Below, piece after piece: positions 28,101-39,140 of a DNA stretch of 64,000 nucleotides. The DNA is taken from positions 310,001 through 374,000 of the forward strand of contig CM074145.1 in the NCBI GenBank assembly GCA_037178625.1. Direction: 5' to 3'. This stretch comes from Skeletonema tropicum. Taxonomy: Eukaryota; Bacillariophyta; Thalassiosirophyceae; Thalassiosirales; Thalassiosiraceae. Below the pieces are notes generated by a model. The model saw only the letters and a list, made by a program, of their open reading frames with translations, was not told the origin of the DNA and made no database searches. A program made the position numbers and the translations under genes. Within the stretch, counting starts at the first letter, position 1. Each line of letters begins with the position of its first letter.

Positions 28101-30951
28101 ATCTCGTATTATCTGATAGAGATGGGGCAGAGTTGTGGGCGTCAGGCACAAATAATGCAGGAGCTCTTGCTCAATTTCAATGTGATGGAAACCTCGTTGT
28201 GTATAGCGCTGCTGAAACATCCTTGTGGCAATCCAATACCTGTACCGGTTGCGACGTAGGAGGGACAGGGGTTGCTTTGTATCTTCCAGGTGTAACATCT
28301 GAGTGTGAATGCCCTGAGTACATGTGCATCAAAGTTCGTGATGAAAGTTCAGGAGAATTGAAAGACTACTATGCCTTTACGTCTGGAGAGATTTTCGAAA
28401 GAACTGAGTGCCCCTTTAGATTGGACGAAAACGAAAGCATTACGACTACAGATGGCTACAAGTTGGAAATGCAGTTTGATGGCAATCTGGTGTTATCTGA
28501 TGGAGATGGGGCAGAGTTGTGGGCGTCAGGCACAAATATTGCAGGAGCTCTTGCTCAATTTCAATGTGATGGAAACCTCGTTGTGTACGAATCCGGTGCT
28601 GTTACATCCTTGTGGCAATCCAATACCTGTACCGATTGCGGCGCAGGAGGGACAGGGGTTGCTTTGTATCTCCCAGGTGTAACATCTGAGTGTGAATGCC
28701 CTGATTTCATGTGCATCAAAGTTCGTGATGAAAGTTCAGGAGAATTGAAAGACTACTATGCCTTTACGTCTGGAGTTGGTTTTGAAATGGAAAGAACTTA
28801 TTCTACTTATCCTTCACCTGGAGGAATTCAGTTCCCCTTTAGTTTGGACGAAAACGAAAGCATCACGACGACTACGGATAACTACAAGTTGGAAATGCAG
28901 AGTGGTGGCAATCTCGTATTATCTGATAGAGATGGGGCAGAGTTGTGGGCGTCAGGCACAAATAATGCAGGAGCTCTTGCTCAATTTCAATGTGATGGAA
29001 ACCTCGTTGTGTACGAATCCGGTGCTGTTACATCCTTGTGGCAATCCAATACCTGTACCGATTGCGGCGCAGGAGGGACAGGGGTTGCTTTTTATCTTCC
29101 AGGTGTAACATCTGAGTGTGAATGCCCTGAGTACATGTGCATCAAAGTTCGTGATGAAAGTTCAGGAGAATTGAAAGACTACTATGCCTTTACGTCTGAA
29201 GTGGTTTTTGAAATGGAAAGAACTTATCCTACTTATCCTTCATCTGGAGGAATTCAGTTCCCCTTTAGTTTGGACGAAAACGAAAGCATCACGACGACTA
29301 CGGATAACTACAAGTTGGAAATGCAGTCTGATGGCAATCTGGTGTTAACTGATGGAGATGGGGCAGAGTTGTGGGCGTCAGGCACAGATGCAGGAGCTCT
29401 TGCTCAATTTCAATGTGATGGAAACCTCGTTGTGTACGAATCCGATGCTGTTACATCCTTGTGGCAATCCAATACCTGTACCGATTGCGGCGCAGGAGGG
29501 ACAGGGGTTGCTTTGTATCTTCCAGGTGTAACATCTGAGTGTGAATGCCCTGATTTCATGTGCATCAAAGTTCGTGATGAAAGTTCAGGAGAATTGAAAG
29601 ACTACTATGCCTTTACGTCTGAAGTGGATTTTTGAAATGGAAAGAACTTATCCTACTTATCCTTCATCTGGAGGAATTCAGTTCCCCTTTAGTTTGGACG
29701 AAAACGAAAGCATCACGACGACTACGGATAACTACAAGTTGGAAATGCAGTCTGATGGCAATCTGGTGTTAACTGATGGAGATGGGGCAGAGTTGTGGGC
29801 GTCAGTCACAAGATGCAGGAGCTCTTGCTCAATTTCAATGTGATGGAAACCTCGTTGTGTACGAATCCGATGCTGTTACATCCTTGTGGCAATCCAATAC
29901 CTGTACCGATTGCGGCGCAGGAGGGACAGGGGTTGCTTTGTATCTTCCAGGTGTAACATCTGAGTGTGAATGCCCTGATTACATGTGCATCAAAGTTCGT
30001 GATGAAAGTTCAGGAGAATTGAAAGACTACTATGCCTTTACGTCTGAAGTTGGTTTTGAAATGGAAAGAACTTATTCTACTTATCCTTCACCTGGAGGAA
30101 TTCAGTTCCCCTTTAGTTTGGACGAAAACGAAAGCATCACGACGACTACGGATAACTACAAGTTGGAAATGCAGAGTGGTGGCAATCTCGTATTATCTGA
30201 TAGAGATGGGGCAGAGTTGTGGGCGTCAGGCACAAATAATGCAGGAGCTCTTGCTCAATTTCAATGTGATGGAAACCTCGTTGTGTACGAATCCGGTGCT
30301 GTTACATCCTTGTGGCAATCCAATACCTGTACCGATTGCGGCGTAGGAGGGACAGGGGTTGCTTTGTATCTTCCAGGTGTAACATCTGAGTGTGAATGCC
30401 CTGAGTACATGTGCATCAAAGTTCGTGATGAAATTTCAGGAGAATTGAAAGACTACTATGCCTTTACGTCTGGAGAGATGTTCGAAAGAACTGATACGAC
30501 TGTGGCTTCATCTGAAGGATTTAAGTTCCCCTTTAGTTTGGACGTAGATGAAAGCATCACGACTACGGATAACTACAAGTTGGAAATGCAGTTTGATGGC
30601 AATCTGGTATTAACTGATCCAAATTCAAATGCATTGTGGGCGTCAGGCACAAATGCAGGAGCTCTTGCTTACTTCCAATGTGATGGAAACTTCGTTGTTT
30701 ACGATAATTCTGTGTATGCTGATCCTCCATCATACAATATGATATGGCAAGCCAAAACCTGTGTAAGTTGTCCGGATTATGAGGTCTCTGGTGGCACAGT
30801 GGGACAAGGTTATTTGTTGTATCTCCCTGGTTCAACATCTGATTGCACACATACTGGTTACATGTGCATTAAAGTTCTTCGCGATTCAACTGTGTACGAG
30901 TACTATGCCTGCACGTCTGGAGATATTTTTAGACGGGGGTCATGCTCCTGA
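25135..30951 (+). CDS. Secreted protein with P/S-rich linker, Cys-rich modules and nine bulb-lectin-type modules; three frameshifts
   Basis: Exon 1 25135-25676, exon 2 25778-25980 and exon 3 from 26084, with 101- and 103-bp GT-AG introns that join in frame (NDGCR|NDGEHPDYM and LDDG|QQPYYM). The protein has a signal peptide (MRFCSVVALAVAVLIATGGRVGA), a PSSxPSxxPS linker (about residues 105-160), then Cys-rich modules of the form YYPDW...C-x-x-D-G-x-x-P-x-Y-M...ECCEKHFSWxxxEC, and finally nine modules matching the bulb-type (mannose-binding) lectin family, with FQCDGNLVVY or MQSDGNLVL strands and LWxSGT/LWQSNTC segments. The frame is broken near 27008-27031, near 29625 (extra base before a TGA) and near 29812 (extra base); each piece is otherwise clean. 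It is either a recent pseudogene or a gene with consensus errors in a repeat. A sugar-binding cell-surface or wall role is inferred. Confidence 0.75.
26310..26735 (+). repeat. Near-identical 180-bp tandem repeats coding Cys-rich modules
   Basis: The block ECCEKHFSWHV...ECSGTTPALTNGEYYPDW...CIKDGNIPVYM is repeated with very few base differences (26330-26510, 26510-26690 and a partial third). This indicates recent tandem duplication within exon 3 of the lectin gene. Confidence 0.8.
27230..30780 (+). repeat. Array of nine lectin modules (about 380-430 bp each)
   Basis: The sequence tttcaatgtgatggaaac (ttccaatgtg in the last) recurs near 27342, 27750, 28178, 28559, 28987, 29408, 29836, 30259 and 30675, one per module. 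Modules 2-8 are nearly identical at DNA level, including the linker coding TCTDCGxGGTGVALYLPG and KVRDESSGELKDYYAFTS. The first and last modules are more diverged, as expected for internal amplification by unequal exchange. Confidence 0.85.
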
Positions 30952-32448
30952 AGAAGTTCTCGAAGAAGAGGACATAGGATGACCTCTCTCGGCCAGGGGC
31001 CATGGTAAGTGACGATGTAACCTACAGGGCACGGTTCGCTTCAACTTGCTTTTAGTCTTCATTGTTTCTCAACCCCTTTATTTACTAATCTTTTGTGCTT
31101 ACCGTTCATATCATGGTCACTACTTCATCCTCAGGTAATGCCACTTAGCGAATAATCCAGGATGTGGAGTAGAAGTGGAAGAATCATTAGTGAAGAATTG
31201 TTGGAGTGTGTTGCAGTAATTATGATGGCAGATGGTTAATCTATTGACAGTAACTCAAGTTGTGTAACGAAGAATAACAACTTCTGATTTACTTCGATTT
31301 CTGCTTGGTGGCTGTGCTTATGTTTATGTTCTGACATGAGGATGTTCGCATCATCTTCATCATATCTTGCTTTGTAATGAGGTGTTTGTGTCTACGAATA
31401 GGTCCACCGCTGCCGCATGATCCTAGCAGATAGCATAGTAGCTGATACTGCAGCAACACCTAACATACTTTTACAAGATCCCACTTCATCATACTTCTTA
31501 TCCACGGCCGTGCTAAGCTATTGATTTCTACTTCATTTCTCTTGCGTTCCTTCTTGTTTGCACTTGGTCTTGGGGTATGTAGTCACCACACACGCCAAAT
31601 TCCAACATTCAAGAGATTCATCAACCAAGATCGATCCTTCGCCGATTCGTCACGCGCGAAGCGCGGAGTTGCCAAATGTCCTCTTCCCGAAGAGGGTTCG
31701 TGGACTCCCAATTAATTTTTCAACAGCCCTCAACGGCTAGGAATTAGTATGTTCTCAATTCTCAGGTGCGTGTTGACTGTTGACACCATCTGTCTCCGAT
31801 CCACCCAAATATTCGAAAGTTCACACTTGCTGCACTCGCAATGAGCCCATTACTTTCAGCACTTGGCATTCAATCAATCACCCTATATACGTGACACCGC
31901 ATATAAAAAGTTGACACGTTGCTAGACTGGCTTCGATTAATTCTGATGTCCTCGTTCCATCGGATGAAGTCTCCTTCCAGCATCAAGATGACGGCTCCTA
32001 CTACGAAAGCTCGTTGGCGTTGAAAATCTTCATTATTCTATATTTTCTGTGAGAGGTTCTTGAAGAAGAACAAAAAGATCCATTCGCCCCCCGATCAATA
32101 TTGTAGGGCGTACAAGACTCTGTTTTTACAGACTTACATCAAGAGAGAGAGAGAGAGAGAGTTTGGAACAAAGGTGTGATCTATTTGGACCTCAAATCAT
32201 GGCATTTTACTCGTGTAGGATCTATGCTTTTGACACGTCGAATGATACTCAGTTTCACCTAACCTTGCTATCCTCTCGTTTCATACGGCCGCCTTCTATT
32301 GAACCCTCTCTTCTCAGAGTTCCAACAAGACAAGGCAACCATTCTCATCCAACCTTCATTATTCATCTACGGGTCTGTACACATGCAAGCCCGTCATCAC
32401 AACATCAAATATCACCCTCCAATAATACGACGCCCAATAACAACAATA
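30952..32448. other. Gene-free interval
   Basis: About 1.5 kb without a supportable gene. The best short frame (31521-31715) has a hydrophobic start but no known domain. A (GA)n microsatellite lies at 32145-32161. The last 200 bp is the probable promoter and leader of the 2H phosphoesterase gene. Confidence 0.45.
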
Positions 32449-33408
32449 ATGGCGTCCACTACTACTACTACTACTGCCGAAGAGGAGATGGAGACGTCCG
32501 GCCTTCCGGTCATTTCCAAAATGTTCCTCTCGGCAAGTTGCCCCGAGCTCAAGGCCGAATCGGTCATTTCCCTTTCGGATACGGAAGAGCTATTGACGGA
32601 AATCCAACGTGAGGTGACACCACCGCCTATTCTAGAAGAGGAAGAAAAACAAGAAGAAGAGGAATTCATCATCGAATCAACAACTACATTACCTCCTCCT
32701 CCTCCATTGCCCTTGTCTTCAATAGGCTTATCAACAACAACCGCTGGGGTGGTCACCCCACCACCAGCGGTCTTTCCAACAACAACAACAACACTACCAA
32801 CCTCGCCCCTGTCCTCAAGACGTTCCCTCGAATGGGAATTCAAGGGCCTCACAGTCTGGCTCGAACTCGAAGAATTCGACAACGATCTCACCCGAGCAGT
32901 CGAACACTTTTCCTCCAAGCACAACTCACCCTTTATCCCTCAATCGCACACCACGGCCATATATGGGATGGAGCATCTGTCCATTGAGGAGGCACGGGCG
33001 AGGCTTCGGACGGTACGGGATGTGATACCCCAATGGCCAACATTTGCGAAACCCACGGGGATTACATCCGATATTGCCCAGTGTGGGAGACCAGGACAAG
33101 TCTGTGATATAGCCTGGAGTGAACTAACACTTGCGACCAACCCTCACCACGAGGCAGCCTTGGACATTCTCTACGAATTATTCCACGGTCCAGTCTACAC
33201 ACGCGATCGACCATGGAAGCCACACAACTCTGTGGCGTATGATAACCCCGAGACGAATCATTTGAGTTTGTTGGATACCATCATGTATGCGAGTGAGAAT
33301 CCGAGTTTGTTGGGGATGGAACGGAGGGTGGCGAGTATTGCGCTTTGGAGTACTGTGGGGAAGATGGAGGATTGGAGGTGTTTGGAGCGGGTTCGATTTC
33401 TGGAATAG
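32449..33408 (+). CDS. 2H phosphoesterase / cyclic phosphodiesterase-like protein (319 aa)
   Basis: The frame is open further upstream, but the ATG at 32449 (MASTTTTTTAEEEMETS) follows sequence with no coding character. Residues 1-130 are a disordered Thr/Glu/Pro-rich region. Residues about 137-300 match the 2H phosphoesterase fold of plant and yeast cyclic nucleotide phosphodiesterases: LTVWLELEE strand, the first catalytic motif H167-T-T169 in SHTTAIYG, and the second H259-N-S261 in KPHNSVAYDNPE. Both His-x-Thr/Ser motifs are present, so an active enzyme is expected. Known relatives open cyclic phosphates such as ADP-ribose 1'',2''-cyclic phosphate from tRNA splicing; the substrate here is not proven. 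The 3' flank runs into the duplicated segment that starts at the (GA)n tract near 33418. Confidence 0.8.
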   Translation: MASTTTTTTAEEEMETSGLPVISKMFLSASCPELKAESVISLSDTEELLTEIQREVTPPPILEEEEKQEEEEFIIESTTTLPPPPPLPLSSIGLSTTTAGVVTPPPAVFPTTTTTLPTSPLSSRRSLEWEFKGLTVWLELEEFDNDLTRAVEHFSSKHNSPFIPQSHTTAIYGMEHLSIEEARARLRTVRDVIPQWPTFAKPTGITSDIAQCGRPGQVCDIAWSELTLATNPHHEAALDILYELFHGPVYTRDRPWKPHNSVAYDNPETNHLSLLDTIMYASENPSLLGMERRVASIALWSTVGKMEDWRCLERVRFLE

Positions 33409-33417
33409 TATGGGTAA

Positions 33418-34538
33418 GAGAGGGGAGAGGGGAGAGAGAGAGAGAGAGATTAGAAGAGAAAAAAGAAGAAAAGTAGATAGGAGGGGTATAGAAATGAATA
33501 TAGTACGATGTAAATGATAGAAGAGGTACTAATGGGATGCGTGATGATCACTTTGCTGCCGTAGAAAGATATGAATAAAGGATGTCTCTACTTTATTCAA
33601 GCTTCTTCTAATACAGGATGAACCATCGCTGTATGGCAAGCAGCTGCAGGCAGTGGAGTCATGATGAAATGACGAGGCACAAATTCATTGTGTCTGTATG
33701 ATAGTCAACATGCGTACCGTATGATGATCTGCTCAATCTTGTTTAGCCTCCCTATCTTCTTTAGCCCTCCTATAAAATGTACGAATCAACCTACGGGAGA
33801 GGTAATCTGCTGTTTGATACTTGAACATGAGGTCAAAATCATTGTCTAAAAAATAGTCAAAAGCATCTGCATCGTAGCCGCTTACAACGTCTTGCAGCAT
33901 TGACTTGACCTTGCCTTCGCGTTGCCAAACACTCAATTCTTCCTCAGTCTTGGCAGCCTCACGCTTGGCCTCTAACCATGTGGAGTACTCATCTAGCCTT
34001 GCCATCACCTGTCCAAAGTAATTGTGAGTCTCTTGGAACGCTTCGGCGCGTGTGGTAGATGAATGGGATGAATCTTTCGTCTCCTTGAGGTCGTCAAAGT
34101 GCTTTTTCCAAGCTCTCTGCGCTAACTTCTTGAAGTAGAATTCAGTGAGATAATTACACGACTTTACCAAGGAGGCAGATGGCTCGGTTGCCAGAATCGT
34201 AGAGCTCATATCAAAACCGTACAATACACTCAATGCTTTGAAGAATTGGCCACCCTTCACGAAGCCAGCAAACTCGGAATCAATCAAGTTGTCATTGCCG
34301 TAGCGTCTCTTCCTGAAAAGTGCCTCCTTATTTGGAACCGTCTCAAGAAAGAGTGCCTTCACGGCACCTTCAAATGCATCGTCATCTGACAAGAAATCCA
34401 AGGCAAACAGCTGATCCAAACCTTGAAGTAGCGCATTGATTTGTCTGGCCAACTCAGCGGGTGTATTCTTCTTGATGCTGCTAACAGCACGAAGGTATGG
34501 ACTCGTCAAATCCTCAACAAAAGGAGTTACAAAGGTTC
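33418..34538. repeat. Segmental duplication, copy 1
   Basis: This segment, from a (GA)n tract through attagaagagaaaaaagaag to acaaaaggagttacaaaggttc, is repeated at 36217-37346 with only scattered differences. It contains the 3' flank and the 3' coding part of the F-box-like gene on the minus strand. Beyond 34538 the copies share nothing, which marks the breakpoint. Confidence 0.85.
33733..34538 (-). pseudogene. Truncated copy of the C-terminal part of the F-box-like gene
   Basis: The minus-strand frame is nearly identical to the C-terminal half of the 36538-38557 gene (FVTPFVEDLTSPYLRAVSSI..., FFKALSVLYGFDMSSTILA...). It begins abruptly at the duplication breakpoint, and the extension to 34605 is unrelated sequence opening with TTG rather than ATG. 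It has no promoter, N-terminus or F-box region of its own. A few residue changes (for example ALFLETVPNKEALF for ARFKLMFPDKVALF) and a changed C-terminus are seen. A non-functional fragment is most likely. Confidence 0.75.
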
Positions 34539-34649
34539 CTTCTCTCCCACAGCCAGCTCCAGATGAGATTCTATGAAATGCCAGTCCTTGCTCTCGGCGT
34601 GCCAACGCAAACGCGCCAACGACGCCTCATATGCTCTTTCGTAACGTCA

Positions 34650-35460
34650 AAACTGAAGAAGATATCATGGCTCGTTGAAAGGCAGAATGCGACCCCAGCA
34701 ATGTTGTGCTTGGGTACTTACCCCAGTGGCAGGCTGAAAAGGGTTACTGGATCGGCGAGTATTCATTTTACGACTCTTTCTAAGGTTCTCAAATGGAAAG
34801 CCCTACACATCGGACTGGCCCTACAGTTATGATGCGTACAAGGGTTTCATCACAGGTAAGGTGGAAGAGAATGCTACCGTCAACGTAATGCAAAGTAGCG
34901 AAACTTGCAGTAGCGCTAATACCCTAACATAGTTGGAGATGGGACGTGCGGCACGAATGACAATTCACTTGTCTTCTTTGCCAATCAAGAAGCAACCACG
35001 TGCGAACAACCCAGAGCTGGCTGGTGATGTGAATGGGCCCTTTATCAGCCCATTTGGTGATTTACCCACTTTCACAAGTCTCGTTGGAGCTGACAATGCC
35101 CTTCTTTATCAATTCTATTTCCCTCCGTTTGCTAACCCGATTCAAAGTCAGCTTACTACTTTGACAAAAGGCACGGGAAGTGATGAGTGTAATATCAGGA
35201 CTCGCACAGCCCGCCAAGCCTGCGAGAGTTTTTATCGTGAGTGGAAGGTATCGAAGAGGAATTTTACACAGAGCTGCAATCTGTCATTGCTGAATACAAA
35301 TACATTATTTTGGAATCGATTTGTGTCACTTGTATGGTGATAACAACAAGAATCCTTTTGATGGCTACGCGGCTGGCTATGAATAATGACAGTGCATCGA
35401 GCATTTGCAAACAAGCTTTGACTTGTGAATACCATGTTGCAAAGTTCACGACGTAGGTAT
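34650..35460 (+). pseudogene. Multi-frameshift remnant of a secreted-type gene
   Basis: Protein-like pieces occur in order in different plus-strand frames: GYWIGEYSFYDS (about 34741), SNGKPYTSDWPYSYDAYKGF (about 34791), a GT-AG intron-like gap (34855-34932), CGTNDNSLVFFANQEATTCE (about 34949), NPELAGDVNGPF (about 35009), SLVGADNALLYQFYFPP, and CHLYGDNNKNPFDGYAAGYE (about 35325). No single frame spans them, so at least four indels are needed. I recall similar strings in unnamed diatom proteins, but cannot name the family. Context: between the duplicated F-box fragment and direct repeats. Confidence 0.55.
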
Positions 35461-35800
35461 CAGACTTTTTCCCCGTCAAGCAGATGCTTTCTCGATATTC
35501 AGTAGTATTAGTTGTGGAAAATTGTCCCAAATGAGATGATTGCGCCAACCGGATAATCCGGTTGTAGTTGGATCTGATTCGGCAGCAACAAGTGATGGAG
35601 AGGGAATGATTGCACAGCCAAGCGCAGAGAGTAGGTAGAAACGTCGTAAGTATTGTGATGGCGAAGAAAGTCATTTTGGTATGGTTCAGTCCTGAAGCAA
35701 ACATAAAAGAAGCAAGAGATTTTGACGAGTAGGATCATACCGATTATGGCAAATGGATATGATTTTGATAATGTGAGCAACAAAGATCGGCTCCGCTCAA
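35461..35800. other. Gene-free interval
   Basis: No supportable gene. Short coding-like bits (for example KKVILVWFSPEA near 35660) may be the far 3' end of the preceding pseudogene. Confidence 0.35.
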
Positions 35801-36180
35801 AGCGGCTCATGCGCATATTCACGACGCTTGATCCGATTTGGTAGAATGTGATGCTGCTGGCCAGTCCACAGTGGACCTCTCAAATCAGCTACGAAACTGT
35901 TGCATCGCTTCTATGCACGCCAAACGTCTGAGCAGTGCTAATGAGCTTGTATAGTATCGCCGCAGACTATAATGGGCCACTAGAAGCGGCTCATGCGCAT
36001 ATTCACGACGCTTGATCCGATTTGGTAGAATGTGATGCTGCTGGCCAGCCCACAGTGGACCTCTCAAATCAGCTACGAGACTGTTGCATCGCTTCTATGC
36101 ACGCAAAACGTCTGCGTCTGAGCAGTGCTAATGAGCTTTTATAAACCACTAGAGGAGCGGCTTAAGCGCATATAGACGAT
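35801..36180. repeat. Direct repeats of about 145 bp, two full copies and one degraded copy
   Basis: The block agcggctcatgcgcatattc...tggtagaatgtgatgctgctgg...gcagtgctaatgagctt occurs at 35801-35946 and 35984-36137 (offset about 183 bp), and a degraded third start (gagcggcttaagcgcatatag) lies at about 36152. A related but diverged block is at 13622-13685. No coding potential is seen. Confidence 0.75.
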
Positions 36181-36213
36181 GAAAGTTATGATTTGGTTGA
36201 ATAGTAGAGGAAG

Positions 36214-36216
<3 letters not shown>

Positions 36217-36256
<40 letters not shown>

Positions 36257-37346
36257 GAAGAGAAAAAAGAAGAAAAGTAGATAGGAAGGGGATAGAAATG
36301 AATATAGTACGATGTAAATGATAGAAGAGGTACTAAAGGGATGCGTAATGATCCTTTGCTGCCGTAGAAAGATATGAATAAAGGATGTCTCTACTTTATT
36401 CAAGCTTCTTATATTACAGGATGAACCATCGCTGTATGGAAAGCAGCTGCAGTCAGTGGAGTCATGATGAAATGACGAGACACAAATTCATCGTGTCTGT
36501 ATGTTAGTCAACATGCGTACCATAATAGATGATCTGCTCAATCTTCTTTAGCCTCTCCATCTTCTTTAGCCCTCCTATACAATATACGAATCAACCTACG
36601 GGAGAGGTAATCTGCTGTCTGATACTTGAACATGAGGTCAAAATTATCTGCATCCATAAAGTAGTCAAAAGCATCTGCATCGTAGCCGCTTACAACGTCT
36701 TGTAGCATTGACTTGACCTTGTCTTCGCGTTGCCAAACACTCAATTCTTCCTCAGTCTTGGCAGCCTCACGCTTGGCCTCTAACCATGTGGAGTACTCAT
36801 CTAGCCTTGCCATCACCTGTCCAAAGTAATTGTGAGTCTCTTGGAACGCTTCGGCGCGTGTGGTAGATGAATGGGATGAATCTTTCGTCTCCTTGAGGTC
36901 ATCAAAGTGCTTTTTCCAAGCTCTCTGCGCAAGCTTCTTGAAGTAGAATTCAGTGAGATAATTACACGACTTTACCAAGGAGGCAGATGGCTCGGTTGCC
37001 AGAATCGTCGTGCTCATATCAAAATCGTACAACACACTCAATGCTTTGAAGAATTGGCCACCCTTCACGAAGCCAGCAAACTCGGAATCAATCACGTTGT
37101 CATTGCCGTAGCGTCTCTTCCTGAAAAGGGCCACCTTATCAGGAAACATCAGCTTGAAACGTGCCTTCACGGCACCTTCAAATGCATCGTCATCTGACAA
37201 GAAATCCAAGGCAAACAGCTGATCCAAACCTTGAAGTAGCGCATTGATTTGTCTGGCCAACTCAGCGGGTGTATTCTTCTTGATGCTGCTAACAGCACGA
37301 AGGTAAGGACTCGTCAAATCTTCAACAAAAGGGGTTACAAAGGTTC
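36217..37346. repeat. Segmental duplication, copy 2 (parental, within the intact gene)
   Basis: Counterpart of 33418-34538. It starts at a longer (GA)n tract (36217-36252) and runs through the 3' flank into exon 2 of the F-box-like gene. This copy is in the intact gene, so it is likely the source. Confidence 0.85.
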
Positions 37347-38557
37347 TATGGTACCTATACAAGGAAGAGGAACTTTTCTCCATTACCCTCTCGCGAAGAG
37401 GCTCATCGATGAGAGCCGTAAGATCAGACACAAACTTGTCAGTGATTGACTTCCTTTTCTCCTCCTGCTTTGCCTTCTTGTCACGCTTGATATTCTCCTT
37501 CTCGATGGCAACCCTTCGCGCCCTGTCAGTAATGTCACTATACGCGTCAATGAATTCAGAGTATTCTTCCTTTGGAGGTGCGCCCAGAGTGTCGGTCAAA
37601 TATCGATCAATCCACTCAGGATTGGTCAAAGCATCCACAGCTGTCGTTCTCGACGGGTATCCAGCGGTTTTGGCTGCAGCAGTAGCGTTCCTTCCTTCCG
37701 TACTGTTCGCCATATCATCACTGTTCAAATAAGAGTTGATTGAAGATGAGCACTTGAGTAACATGCATGCATGGAGCAGGGCAAGAAGTGAATAACACCT
37801 TTGACACTTACATATCCTTCCAACGAACAATAGGACCAAACTTGTTTCCCTTGGCATCCAGACGATCCGTAATCCAAAGAAATTTTCCCTTTGACTTATC
37901 TCGGAATGTAACACGCGGATGATTGAAGATTGTTCGATAGATTGGATTCCTCCAGTATCTACTCCACGTAGTTTTCCACGCACGTGTGAGAGGATCATCA
38001 CCTTTGGTCAAACAATCCCAGCAGGAGAATGCTGCTATGTTTAGCCCACTATAAAGACTGTTGACACTCTTTTCACAGAACTCACAGCGCTTCCCGTTGG
38101 CCAATTGCAAGAGACGGAGAGGGCTTGGAACGTGAATGGAATGATTGCTCATCATGTTGTAAAGCTCCTCCATTGTCTTTTTGGCGTGTCCACCGTGAAT
38201 GAGTGCAGATTGAACGACCATCTTGGTAGTGACCATTTCTCGGAGTGATTTGCACGTCAGAGCAACATTGTACAGTGAGCGAGGCGGCAAGAATTCCATG
38301 ACATTTACCATTGCATCAACATTGATGAACACCGGAGGCGCAACGTCATTGTCCGTTGGCTCTTCACTTTTGAGTGCTCCCTTCTTGCGCCGAGGCTTTT
38401 TGGCTGGAGGTTTCTTGACATCATCGACATCGTCCACCTGCGTCTCCTTCATCGTCATGCCAGCAATGAGCTCCTCGCTTTTGAGAGCTGCTTTACGGCG
38501 AGGCCGCCTGGCTGGAGGCTTCGAGTCCTCTTCGGGGATGACTGCTTCAGTCTGCAT
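36538..38557 (-). CDS. F-box-like protein with CxxC/CxxC element, two exons (642 aa)
   Basis: Exon 1 is 37812-38557 and exon 2 is 36538-37720, joined by a 91-bp GT-AG intron (gtaagt...gaacag) in phase 2 to give RWKDI|DDMANSTEG. The frame upstream of the ATG at 38557 (MQTEAVIPEEDSK) lacks another ATG before a stop. Residues 1-75 contain two basic KPPA(R/K)(R/K)PRRK repeats (nuclear-type). Residues about 80-114 match an F-box (VMEFLPPRSLYNVALTCKSL). C158-x-x-C161 and C179-x-x-C182 form a possible zinc site. The C-terminal 300 residues are helical, charged and unrecognised. F-box proteins bring substrates to SCF ubiquitin ligases; the target is unknown. A truncated copy of the C-terminal part lies 2.8 kb away. 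Confidence 0.7.
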
Positions 38558-39140
38558 CGTTGTCGCCGTATCTCTTCTTCGTTCACAACAGGAGTGGCAT
38601 GCCAAGCATTGTGCTGCCGGCCTGCTTGAAGGATGTTTTAATTATTCGGAATAAATTGGGGAAAAAAGATCTGCCCTCGATGATTCTGCCTCTTTTTAAA
38701 ATTTCCCGTGAAATTTACTATGTAATGTGCTAATTGCTTGTTTACTTGGGGGGTTTCTCGGGGCAATGACATAAAAAAGGGGTAATTGCCCGATAGGATC
38801 ACCTCAAAGTTCGGAAGCGGCGCGTTTTTGCTCTTGTTTTGAGATTATCTGGAGAAGGAGTGCATCTACTTCAGGCATTGACTGAAGCAAAAGTATATGG
38901 TAGTATGTGAATGAAACATCTCGACAATAATTGAACAGCAGCAGCAGTAGCACATTATTTCGGTAACAACGATGTGTTCATAATGTATGATTTGAGTCCA
39001 AGTACTTATATCGACTACATTTTCCAGAAAAGATGAGTAGTTCAGTGAAAAAAGTGTCATGAAGAGAGTAATATTCTTGTCACACTCCTAAAATAAACTT
39101 CTTATGCTTGGCACAAAACGCTGCTACGTTTAGATCAAGT
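38558..39140. other. Gene-free interval
   Basis: Divergence space of the F-box-like gene and the 3' flank of the first glycosyltransferase copy. The part from 39040 (ctcctaaaataaacttcttatgcttg) is shared with the 3' flanks of the other two copies. Confidence 0.4.

Noticed and set aside
27948..30346. A set of repeated 95-116 codon frames in the lectin array
   Set aside because: They are out-of-frame copies of the same lectin module and start at internal ATGs.
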